In this document: piece after piece, positions 1-5,502 of the stretch
Position numbering within the stretch: the stretch's first letter is position 1
Layout: every line of letters starts with the position of its first letter
DNA from: an uncultured Clostridia bacterium
Lineage (GTDB): Bacteria > Bacillota > Clostridia > UBA1381
Direction: 5' to 3'
Assembly (NCBI GenBank): GCA_934454215.1
Contig: CAKSGG010000190.1
Coordinates: 1-5,502, forward strand
DNA length: 5,502 nt
Position numbers and translations under genes: made by a program
Notes under the pieces: generated by a model
The model's database searches: none
Told to the model about the DNA's origin: nothing
Seen by the model: the letters and a program-made list of their open reading frames with translations, nothing else

Positions 1-130
1 GTTTTGAAGTTGTGCACCGGATGCAACTTAAATCCGAATTGATGAACAATTCATCGTAAAATTTAGCTTTTGGTTGTGAAGTAAAAAGACTGACGTCTTT
101 TAAAATTTCTTGACGATAGATAAAAACCAC
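1..130 (-). CDS. N-terminal fragment of an unrecognised protein, possibly a transposase (partial)
   Basis: On the minus strand a reading frame stays open from position 130 to the left edge, about 43 codons. Its protein begins near VVFIYRQEILKDVSLFT and continues with QPKAKFYDELFINSDL. A good Shine-Dalgarno sequence (AAAGGAGA, 138-131) precedes it, and a TATAAT box lies further upstream (166-161). These support a real gene start. The start codon is unclear. GTG at 130-128 directly abuts the Shine-Dalgarno sequence, which is too close. ATC at 121-119 has a more normal spacing of about 10 nt but is a very rare start codon. I do not recognise the family. The compact promoter/inverted repeat/start layout resembles the end of an insertion sequence, so a transposase is my first guess, but this is inference from layout. 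Only the N-terminus is present, so no catalytic residues can be checked. Confidence 0.4.
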   Translation of the reverse strand, partial: MVFIYRQEILKDVSLFTSQPKAKFYDELFINSDLSCIRCTTSK

Positions 131-186
131 TCTCCTTTGCGGGATTTTGTTTACAACTATATTATACCCAATCAGAGTGGGTTTTT
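122..186 (-). repeat. Inverted repeat covering the start region of the minus-strand gene
   Basis: The arms are AAAAACCACTCT at 122-133 and AGAGTGGGTTTTT at 174-186. They are complementary over 12 base pairs with one bulged base and enclose about 40 bases. Read on the minus strand, the arm at 133-122 overlaps the second half of the Shine-Dalgarno sequence and the possible start codon of the leftmost gene. The other arm lies upstream of that gene's TATAAT box. Only transcripts entering from outside could therefore fold it over the start. Read on the plus strand, the second arm ends in a run of five T, so it could also act as a loose terminator. It could equally be paired protein-binding sites. 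Confidence 0.55.
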
Positions 187-189
187 CTA
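161..189 (-). promoter_or_regulatory. Candidate promoter of the minus-strand gene
   Basis: A perfect TATAAT lies at 166-161 on the minus strand. Seventeen bases upstream of it is TAGAAA (189-184), which matches the -35 consensus TTGACA at four of six positions. The transcript would begin near 154, leaving a leader of roughly 25-35 nt before the coding frame. The -35 box falls at and just beyond the outer arm of the inverted repeat. Confidence 0.4.
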
Positions 190-226
190 TATATTAAATG
201 TAAATTTATAGTGACAAAACGGATTT

Positions 227-279
227 GCCACGTCCGTAAAACCGCACATACTCTATATATTTGGAGTTTTGCACGTGGC
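227..279. repeat. Inverted repeat in the leader of the AraC-type regulator
   Basis: GCCACGT at 227-233 is repeated in inverted form as ACGTGGC at 273-279. Inside it, AAAAC (near 239) faces GTTTT (near 267), and ACTC faces GAGT around a TATATATTT loop, so a long imperfect hairpin is possible. The left arm overlaps TTGCCA (225-230), a five-of-six match to a -35 box, although no convincing -10 box follows at ideal spacing. Paired half-sites close to their own promoter are common in AraC-family autoregulation. That use here is inference. Confidence 0.35.
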
Positions 280-295
280 TAATAATTATCAAAAA

Positions 296-303
296 AGAGG
301 GGG
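296..303 (+). promoter_or_regulatory. Ribosome binding site that favours the ATG at 314
   Basis: AGAGGGGG ends 10 nt before the ATG at 314 and supports that codon as the start of the regulator. The frame is open further upstream. A TTG at 269 has GGAG only 2 nt away. A GTG at 275 has the same GGAG (263-266) at a good 8 nt, so a start at 275 cannot be excluded and would add 13 residues. Confidence 0.55.
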
Positions 304-313
304 CGGTAATATC

Positions 314-1198
314 ATGCAAATTTCTTTTCATGAGCTGGGCAGCTATTGCTTTAACATTTCGGATATATTTGCCTCAGAACAGCGCGCGAGCGGAAAAACG
401 CGTTTTATTATGCACAACCCGCGCCCAACAGACGCGCTTCTGTTTTTCGCCGACACCACCAGCACCTGTTACCGCAAGGGTGCACAGCCGATTTATATAC
501 CGCAGGGTTCGCTTGTTTACATGCCTCGCGGCAGCAACTACACGTGGGAAAACACACCAGTGCACAAGGGCAGCGAGCAGAGAAATCTGCTGTTTGAATT
601 TACACTCAAACGCACAGAATTTCACCGCGGTGAAAAAAACGAACTTTGCCATGACTCGCAAACGGACGAACGCATAACTTTCGGAAAACAAGTTTCAATC
701 GTCACATACCGCCATGCGACTCTCTATGAAAAGCTTTTTAACGAATTAATCGGCGCCTTTTCCCGTCCAAACGCGCCGCTTTGCCTGCTCAACGCGGCAT
801 ATGCAATTTTCAGTACGATTGCGGATAACTGTCGTGCAGAAAGGATTCCCTCTGCTGACACGCACATTATAAAAGACAGTATAAAATTTTTGGGAAGCGA
901 AGCATATTTGCAAAAAAGTATCAGTGAAATTGCCGCCGAATGTAACATAAGCATAGGCTATTACGAGCGGCTGTTTGCCGATTACTGCGGCATGACCCCA
1001 ACCGAATACCGCAGTATTAACCGAATTAATCACATAAAGATGCTGCTACATGACAAAAAAATCACGCTTGAAGAAATTGCTGAAAAAACAGGGTGCTGCG
1101 ACAGTGGTTATCTCTGTCGGATTTTCAAAAAGAAAACCGGCATGACCCCAAGCGAATACCGCCGCATATACTTTGCACAAATGCGTGACAACACATAG
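314..1198 (+). CDS. AraC/XylS-family transcriptional regulator
   Basis: This is a 294-residue DNA-binding regulator of the size usual for AraC/XylS proteins that sense sugars. Residues about 1-120 look like the cupin-like ligand-binding domain, including the stretch PQGSLVYMPRGSNYTW, which fits its beta-turn region. Residues about 186-285 form the double helix-turn-helix domain. The first reader is SISEIAAECNISIGYYERLF (about 202-221). The second is ITLEEIAEKTG followed by SGYLCRIFKKKTG (about 250-276). The family signature GMTPxEYR occurs after both. In such proteins one helix of each HTH contacts adjacent major grooves of the operator. The likely targets are its own leader, which contains an inverted repeat, and the enzyme genes from 1695 on, but about 500 bases of decayed sequence lie between. 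The gene is clearly richer in G+C and in CGC and GCG codons than the two enzyme genes, so its origin may differ. The family call is firm; the ligand is unknown. Confidence 0.93.
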   Translation: MQISFHELGSYCFNISDIFASEQRASGKTRFIMHNPRPTDALLFFADTTSTCYRKGAQPIYIPQGSLVYMPRGSNYTWENTPVHKGSEQRNLLFEFTLKRTEFHRGEKNELCHDSQTDERITFGKQVSIVTYRHATLYEKLFNELIGAFSRPNAPLCLLNAAYAIFSTIADNCRAERIPSADTHIIKDSIKFLGSEAYLQKSISEIAAECNISIGYYERLFADYCGMTPTEYRSINRINHIKMLLHDKKITLEEIAEKTGCCDSGYLCRIFKKKTGMTPSEYRRIYFAQMRDNT

Positions 1199-1269
1199 AT
1201 ATCCGTTTTCTGCCAATGGACGTCACACAAGAAAGAGATGAGCCATCCTGTCAGCGCGATATGGCATGT

Positions 1270-1419
1270 CTGATTGTCATTATAGTTTGGAATATACGGA
1301 ATACGTATTTCACTTTTTACACCGTATCTGTCCAAATATGCAAGATTATCAAGTATGATTTTATTTGACTGACCGATGCATTTGATATGCACATCCTCGT
1401 CCATCGCCTGTATATCATA
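1270..1419 (-). pseudogene. Fragment of a glycyl-radical-enzyme activating protein (PflA-like radical SAM)
   Basis: On the minus strand, positions 1419 to 1270 encode about 50 residues that begin YDIQAMDEDVHIKCIGQSNK and end SEIRIPYIPNYND. This order matches the middle-to-late part of pyruvate formate-lyase activase-type proteins. There, a D-I-K-A-M-D-x-x-x-H motif is followed by T/I-G-x-S-N-x-x-I-L-x-N-L and then by the strand I-R-I-P-x-I-P-x-x-N-D. Such enzymes use a [4Fe-4S] cluster and SAM to install the glycyl radical. The cluster-binding CxxxCxxC region that should lie upstream is missing: a TGA occurs immediately before the matching part. After N-D the frame stays open to 1108 but no longer resembles the family, and it runs into the 3' end of the regulator gene. 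Both ends are therefore lost and no function remains. An ATG at 1404 would give a 98-residue open frame, which I regard as accidental. Confidence 0.65.
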
Positions 1420-1423
1420 TCAT

Positions 1424-1534
1424 ATGGTTGACGAGTATTATATACCAAGATGGAAACTATGGTTTACAGAGAGAATAAACGAACTAAAGAATGTTTCTCA
1501 TGAAGGTGAATTTAATTGGTTTGAATGGGAATGA
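1424..1534 (+). pseudogene. C-terminal remnant resembling GH89 alpha-N-acetylglucosaminidase
   Basis: A 36-codon stretch ending at TGA 1532-1534 reads MVDEYYIPRWKLWF, then TERINELKNVSHEGEF, then NWFEWE. The DYYxPRWxLFF pattern is characteristic of the C-terminal helical domain of alpha-N-acetylglucosaminidases (GH89, NAGLU), where it lies near the end of the protein. A closing stretch rich in W and E is also plausible for bacterial members. No ribosome binding site precedes the ATG. In the same frame, the sequence to its left is antisense to the activase fragment. The piece is therefore better read as the tail of a deleted gene than as a small gene. The resemblance comes from memory of the family and rests on one short motif. 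Confidence 0.5.
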
Positions 1535-1694
1535 AATTGGGTAACAACCGGTAAAACTATTTTAAATAGCCGAAAGGAAATATATTAAAATTTGCTGAAA
1601 GAGCGTTGTGTAGTGAGGAATAAAAGGCATTACCATAATCTGAAATACATATAACAACAAATGTAATATAAATTTATAGAGAGGAGAAACATAT
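1535..1694 (+). promoter_or_regulatory. Upstream region of the enzyme operon
   Basis: About 160 AT-rich bases hold no recognisable coding sequence. CATAAT (1634-1639) and TAATAT (1664-1669) are possible -10 boxes, but neither has a convincing -35 at 16-18 nt, as might be expected of a promoter needing an activator such as an AraC protein. The stretch ends in a strong ribosome binding site, AGAGGAG (1680-1686), 8 nt before the ATG at 1695. The sequence TAAATTTATAG (1669-1679) also occurs upstream of the regulator (201-211). No terminator is visible before it. Confidence 0.3.
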
Positions 1695-3683
1695 ATGCAT
1701 AATGATCGATTTAAAATAGACTTTAATGAAGCAGATGGAACAATATGTTCTTTAAAGTTGGTAAATGACCCACATGACATGAATTGGTGCATCGAGGATG
1801 GAAAATGGGGGTATATTCATTGCATTAATTATGACAACATTTGGGGTGACTATAAAAGCAGAATGCAAGAAATGCAGCTTATAGCTTTCTCTGAAGATGA
1901 AAACAATGCAGTTTCCGTATATACAAATGGTAATTTGCAGGTGACGGTAAATCGCATGTTTGATTGCAGCGGAAATATTGTTGAAAGATTTACCTTTGAA
2001 AATCTGGTGTATGCTGACTCTTTTCTGAACGAGCATAACTGCGGAATAGAAGTACCTTTTAATGATGTATATACAGATGCAGATGACTGTCTTGCTCGCA
2101 GATGCAATACACATATTTGGTGCGGACTTGACAGTACCTATATAGATGCGCTCAGAATGGGTATATCAGAGCTTAATCTCGGGCTTGTTGTAACAGAAGG
2201 ATCCTTTGGTAATTACAGTACCATAAGCTGCGGCGAAAATGTGAGAGGAAGATTTATTCTGAATCCATCGTCGGCAGAACTCATGCAGGGCGAGCAATAT
2301 GTGATTGAATGGACAATTTTTGCACACAAAGGCAAAGAGGATTTTATAGAAAAAGCTTTTCATTATCCGCAGTTTATTCATATTGATGCAGAGCATCATA
2401 CACTTTTTTGCGGTGAAAAAGTTCGTTTTTCAGCAAAAGGATATCACCCTGCAGAAAATGTGAAGGTATATGACAAAGACGGTGAAATTGACTTTAAAAT
2501 AAAAGATGGCATAGTTGAGGTTGTGTGTGACGCAGAACAAAACGGTGAGAAAAGAATTTTTGTTGAAATAAACGGAGTGCGCACTTATGCGGATTTTTTG
2601 TTTAAGGGCTGCTTTGAGGACGTATTGAAAAAGAGAATAAATTTTATTGTGGACAAGCAGCAATATCGTAAAAACGGAAGCGCGCTTGACGGAGCGTTTC
2701 TAATTTATGATAACAAAGAGGAGCATATGATTTTTGAGGATTGTATTGCTGATCATAATGCCTGCAGAGAAAGGCTTGGAATGGGGCTTTTAATTGCAAG
2801 ATATCTGCAAACACACAAAGATAAAAAGTTTTACGATGCGATTATAAGATATATTGCTTTCATCAAACGTGAAATATATGACTCCGATACAGGTTTTGTG
2901 TATAATACGGTTGGAAAAGATAAAAATCAGGTTCGCCTATATAATGCGCCCTGGGTAAGTATGTTGTTTACGGAAATGTATTATCTTACCGGAGACAGGG
3001 AATATCTTAAAGAGGTTGCAAAGCTGTTTGATGCGTACTATTCAACAGGTGGAAACAAATTTTATCCGAACGGAATATCAATATATCGGACGGCAAATGC
3101 TTTTAAAATCGCCGGTATGGAGGAAGAGTATACAAAAATATATAGTATGTTTGAGCGTCATGTTTCAAATATGGTTGCAAACGGAACCTCTTATCCGAAG
3201 CACGAGGTGAATTATGAGCAGACTATAGTGTCCCCGGCGGCAACCTTTATTTCGGAATTTGCCGCACTTTCAGAAGATGAAAAATATATAGATGAGGCGA
3301 AAAAACACATTAAAATACTTGAAAGATTTAATGGTAATCAGCCAAGCTTTCACCTTAAAGAAATTCCCATAAGATATTGGGATGATTACTGGTTTGGAAA
3401 AATGCAGCTTGCATGTGACACATTTCCGCATTATTGGAGTTGTCTTACCGCCCGTTCGTACAATGACTACTATAAAATATCAGGCGATGAAAGATACCGT
3501 GCGGCAGCTGAGGAATGTATGCGAAATTGTCTGTGTCTGTTTACCGATGACGGCAGAGGTTCGGCAGCGTATATGTACCCGTACCGTATTGACGAAACTT
3601 ATGGCAAGGTATATGATGACTGGGCAAATGACCAGGACTTTGCATTGTATTTTGCACTTGAAACCGGACTTTTAAAGGGGTAG
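1695..3683 (+). CDS. Putative cytoplasmic carbohydrate-active enzyme with (alpha/alpha)-barrel-like domain, family unassigned
   Basis: This is a 662-residue protein with no signal peptide or membrane segment, so it should act in the cytoplasm. Residues about 1-215 are rich in alternating beta-type sequence and aromatic residues (WCIEDGKWGYIHC, THIWCGLDSTYIDALRMG), suggesting a beta-sandwich. Residues about 220-305 look like a small Ig-like domain. Residues about 306-660 are a series of amphipathic helices, with repeated phrases such as YYLTGDREYLKEVAKLFDAY and YKISGDERYRAAAEEC. These are typical of six-hairpin (alpha/alpha)6 glycosidases and polysaccharide lyases. Conserved-looking candidate active-site segments are EDCIADHNACRERLGMG (348-364), NYEQTIVSP (506-514), RYWDDYW (560-566), DTFPHYW (575-581) and DDWANDQD (641-648). 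I cannot name the family, reaction or substrate. It lies 101 bp upstream of the GH3 gene in the same direction and is probably co-transcribed. The start is well supported by AGAGGAG at 8 nt spacing. Confidence 0.75.
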   Translation: MHNDRFKIDFNEADGTICSLKLVNDPHDMNWCIEDGKWGYIHCINYDNIWGDYKSRMQEMQLIAFSEDENNAVSVYTNGNLQVTVNRMFDCSGNIVERFTFENLVYADSFLNEHNCGIEVPFNDVYTDADDCLARRCNTHIWCGLDSTYIDALRMGISELNLGLVVTEGSFGNYSTISCGENVRGRFILNPSSAELMQGEQYVIEWTIFAHKGKEDFIEKAFHYPQFIHIDAEHHTLFCGEKVRFSAKGYHPAENVKVYDKDGEIDFKIKDGIVEVVCDAEQNGEKRIFVEINGVRTYADFLFKGCFEDVLKKRINFIVDKQQYRKNGSALDGAFLIYDNKEEHMIFEDCIADHNACRERLGMGLLIARYLQTHKDKKFYDAIIRYIAFIKREIYDSDTGFVYNTVGKDKNQVRLYNAPWVSMLFTEMYYLTGDREYLKEVAKLFDAYYSTGGNKFYPNGISIYRTANAFKIAGMEEEYTKIYSMFERHVSNMVANGTSYPKHEVNYEQTIVSPAATFISEFAALSEDEKYIDEAKKHIKILERFNGNQPSFHLKEIPIRYWDDYWFGKMQLACDTFPHYWSCLTARSYNDYYKISGDERYRAAAEECMRNCLCLFTDDGRGSAAYMYPYRIDETYGKVYDDWANDQDFALYFALETGLLKG

Positions 3684-3729
3684 CGATATATTTAAAACCG
3701 ATTAGAGTGTTTGCTGATGTAATGAGCGT

Positions 3730-3744
3730 ATGATTTTTAATCAT
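3730..3744. repeat. Small perfect hairpin between the two enzyme genes
   Basis: ATGATT and AATCAT form six base pairs around a TTT loop, followed by the palindrome TTAATTAA. The stem is AT-rich and has no T-run after it, so it is weak as a terminator. The gap between the genes (3684-3784) otherwise holds only the ribosome binding site GAGGG (3771-3775), 9 nt before the next ATG. Nothing here argues against the two genes sharing one transcript. Confidence 0.3.
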
Positions 3745-3784
3745 TAATTAACCATGAATTATGAAAAAATGAGGGACTGTTTAT

Positions 3785-5502
3785 ATGAAAAATGAAGATA
3801 TAAAAAATAGAGTTAATAATTTGCTGAGCAAAATGACACTTAAAGAAAAAATTGGGCAGCTAAACCAAGATTCGTTAAATGATAAAAATGTTGATGAAAT
3901 TAAAACAAAAGTAAAAAATGGCAGTATCGGTTCAATAATTCTTGCAACCTCTGCAACTGCGGGAAATGATCGGCAACAGAAGTGTCGAATAGATATTATA
4001 AATGAAATTGAAAGAATTGCTATAGAAGAAGGACCTCATGGAATTCCGGTGATTTTTGGGCGTGACGTAATTCATGGTCATAATACTGTTCTTCCGGTTC
4101 CCCTTGCACTTTCTGCAACTTTTAATCCGGCATTGGTTAAAGACGGATACAAATGTATTGCAAAGGAGGCAGCAAATGATGGAATACAATGGGCTTTTTC
4201 ACCTATGATAGATATTTCACGTGATCCGAGATGGGGACGATGTATTGAGGGAATAGGAGAGGATCCTTATTTAGGTGAAAAAATGGCAAGTGCTATTGTA
4301 GATGGTTTTCAAGGAGAAGATTACTCAAAAAAGGATAGTATTGCAGCTTGTGCAAAACATTATATTGGGTATGGTGCTGCCGAAGGCGGACGAGATTATG
4401 TCAAGGCGGAGATTTCCGACTACACGCTTCGCAACTATTATTTAAAGCCGTTTAAGGCAGCAGTAAAATCAAAAGTGGCAACGGTGATGAATGCGTTTAA
4501 TGAGGTTAGCGGACAACCGTGTGCCTCAAGCAAATATCTGTTAAATGACTTGTTAAAAGATGAGTTAGGCTTTGATGGATTTGTGATAAGTGATTGGGGG
4601 TCAATTTGGGCATTAACTGTACAAGGAGTAGCTGAAAATGAGCATGATGCAGCAGAACTTGCAATAAATGCGGGACTCGATATGGACATGATGAGTAAAT
4701 GTTATACCACACATATTGAAAAATTGGTAGAAGAAGGAAAGGTAACCGAAAAAACTATAGATGATGCTGTTGCAAGGATATTGTATATAAAAATGTTATT
4801 TGGATTGTTTGACCATCCATATGCAGAACATATGGATTATGAGACAGAACAGCACAGACAGGTTGCAAAAAGGTGTTCTGATGAATCAATGGTACTCTTG
4901 AAAAACAGAAATGGGATTTTGCCGTTATCAAAGGATATGAAAGTTTATGTTACCGGACCATTGGCGCATGAAAAACGAGCATATCTGGGAAGCTGGACTT
5001 TAGATGGTGATTTGGATTTGGTTCATTCAGTTGCAGAAGTGTTTGAACAAAACGAATGTAATTCATGTTTTGCGGAAAGTAAGTATATGTGGGATGATTG
5101 TTTGAAAGGAATAAGAAATAGTGATGCAGCTGTTGTGATTTTGGGTGAGAGTCAAAAGATGACCGGTGAGGCAAATTCTGTAGCTCATATAGAACTTCCG
5201 CTTGAACAAATGGAATTTGTGAAAAAAATTCATTCTCTGGGCAGACCTATAATTGGCGTTATTATTGCTGGTAGACCGTTGGCGTTGGAATCTTGTGAAA
5301 ATTATTTTGATGCAATATTATATGCGTGGCATTCTGGAACCTGTACGGCTGATAGCGTATGGTCTATTCTTTACGGTGAGGTCAACCCTTCAGGATGCTT
5401 GCCTATGTCGTTTCCGAGATGTACCGGTCAGGTTCCTATTTATTATAATTACCCGGGTGCTATGAGTACAGTTTGCATATATTATTATTCTGAAGATGTT
5501 AT
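3785..5502 (+). CDS. Glycoside hydrolase family 3 beta-glycosidase, BglX-like (3' end missing)
   Basis: The frame is open for 572 codons and runs off the right edge. GH3 enzymes release terminal beta-linked sugars, often glucose or xylose, by a retaining mechanism. Residues about 1-340 form the TIM-barrel domain: MTLKEKIGQL (17-26), GIPVIFGRDVIHGHNTVLP (86-104), SPMIDISRDPRWGR (139-152), KHYIGYGAAEGGRDY (191-205) and FVISDW (266-271). D270 is the expected nucleophile. Residues about 355-545 form the alpha/beta sandwich domain. There GESQKMTGEANS (454-465) supplies the likely acid/base, most probably E462 by alignment with E. coli BglX, and NPSGCLPMSFPR follows (534-545). The fibronectin-type C-terminal domain usual for such enzymes, which run to about 700-760 residues, would lie beyond the window. 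There is no signal peptide, unlike periplasmic BglX, so the substrate is probably an imported oligosaccharide. An unusual stretch, HSGTCTADSVW (516-526), stands where the family usually has GTEGGNA. The family assignment is firm; the exact substrate is not. Confidence 0.93.
   Translation, partial: MKNEDIKNRVNNLLSKMTLKEKIGQLNQDSLNDKNVDEIKTKVKNGSIGSIILATSATAGNDRQQKCRIDIINEIERIAIEEGPHGIPVIFGRDVIHGHNTVLPVPLALSATFNPALVKDGYKCIAKEAANDGIQWAFSPMIDISRDPRWGRCIEGIGEDPYLGEKMASAIVDGFQGEDYSKKDSIAACAKHYIGYGAAEGGRDYVKAEISDYTLRNYYLKPFKAAVKSKVATVMNAFNEVSGQPCASSKYLLNDLLKDELGFDGFVISDWGSIWALTVQGVAENEHDAAELAINAGLDMDMMSKCYTTHIEKLVEEGKVTEKTIDDAVARILYIKMLFGLFDHPYAEHMDYETEQHRQVAKRCSDESMVLLKNRNGILPLSKDMKVYVTGPLAHEKRAYLGSWTLDGDLDLVHSVAEVFEQNECNSCFAESKYMWDDCLKGIRNSDAAVVILGESQKMTGEANSVAHIELPLEQMEFVKKIHSLGRPIIGVIIAGRPLALESCENYFDAILYAWHSGTCTADSVWSILYGEVNPSGCLPMSFPRCTGQVPIYYNYPGAMSTVCIYYYSEDV

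Noticed and set aside
261..677. Open frames on both strands across the first half of the regulator gene (plus 261-677, minus 374-691)
   Set aside because: They overlap a firmly identified AraC-family gene, have low-complexity compositions and show no recognisable domain or ribosome binding site.
1108..1404. A 98-residue minus-strand open frame as an intact gene
   Set aside because: Only its first 45 residues resemble the activase family, the similarity begins upstream of its ATG, and the rest overlaps the regulator's 3' end. It is better explained as a gene fragment.
1592..1612. Possible CcpA (cre) site around TGAAAGAGCGTTGTG
   Set aside because: The spacing between the TGAAA part and the CG centre is off the consensus and the right half-site does not match.
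3730..3744. Hairpin as a rho-independent terminator between the two enzyme genes
   Set aside because: The stem is six AT-rich pairs with no following T-run, too weak for a convincing terminator.
1..5502. CRISPR arrays, tRNA or rRNA genes and riboswitches
   Set aside because: No regularly spaced repeats, tRNA-like T-loop sequences or recognisable riboswitch cores were seen on either strand.

Overview
This window looks like a chromosomal segment from an anaerobic, gut-type Clostridia (low-GC Firmicutes). The evidence is AT-rich coding sequence with many ATA and AGA codons, strong GGAG-type ribosome binding sites, an AraC-type sugar regulator beside carbohydrate enzymes, and a remnant of a glycyl-radical activase, a typical anaerobe gene. 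The genus cannot be fixed from the sequence alone.

Layout. Positions 1-130 (minus strand) hold the 5' end of an unrecognised reading frame that runs off the left edge. It is preceded by its own TATAAT box, and an inverted repeat at 122-133/174-186 covers its start region. The arrangement recalls the left end of an insertion sequence, but the protein was not identified. Positions 187-313 are the leader of an AraC/XylS-family regulator (314-1198, plus). Positions 1199-1694 contain no intact gene but are not featureless. They carry a decayed fragment of a glycyl-radical-enzyme activase on the minus strand (about 1270-1419). Abutting it, on the plus strand, is what looks like the last 36 codons of a GH89-type alpha-N-acetylglucosaminidase (1424-1534). 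The upstream region of the next operon follows.

Positions 1695-3683 encode a 662-residue cytoplasmic protein with a predicted beta-rich N-terminal half and an (alpha/alpha)-barrel-like C-terminal half. It is probably a carbohydrate-active enzyme of a family I cannot name. About 100 bases later, in the same direction, comes a GH3 beta-glycosidase of the BglX type (3785 to the right edge, 572 codons visible, 3' end missing).

Working model. The AraC protein senses a sugar-derived ligand and controls the downstream enzymes. Neither enzyme has a signal peptide, so they probably finish the breakdown of oligosaccharides already imported into the cell. No transporter is visible in the window. The gene remnants between regulator and enzymes, together with a visible change in base composition, suggest that the regulator and the operon were brought together by rearrangement and may not be an ancestral pair.
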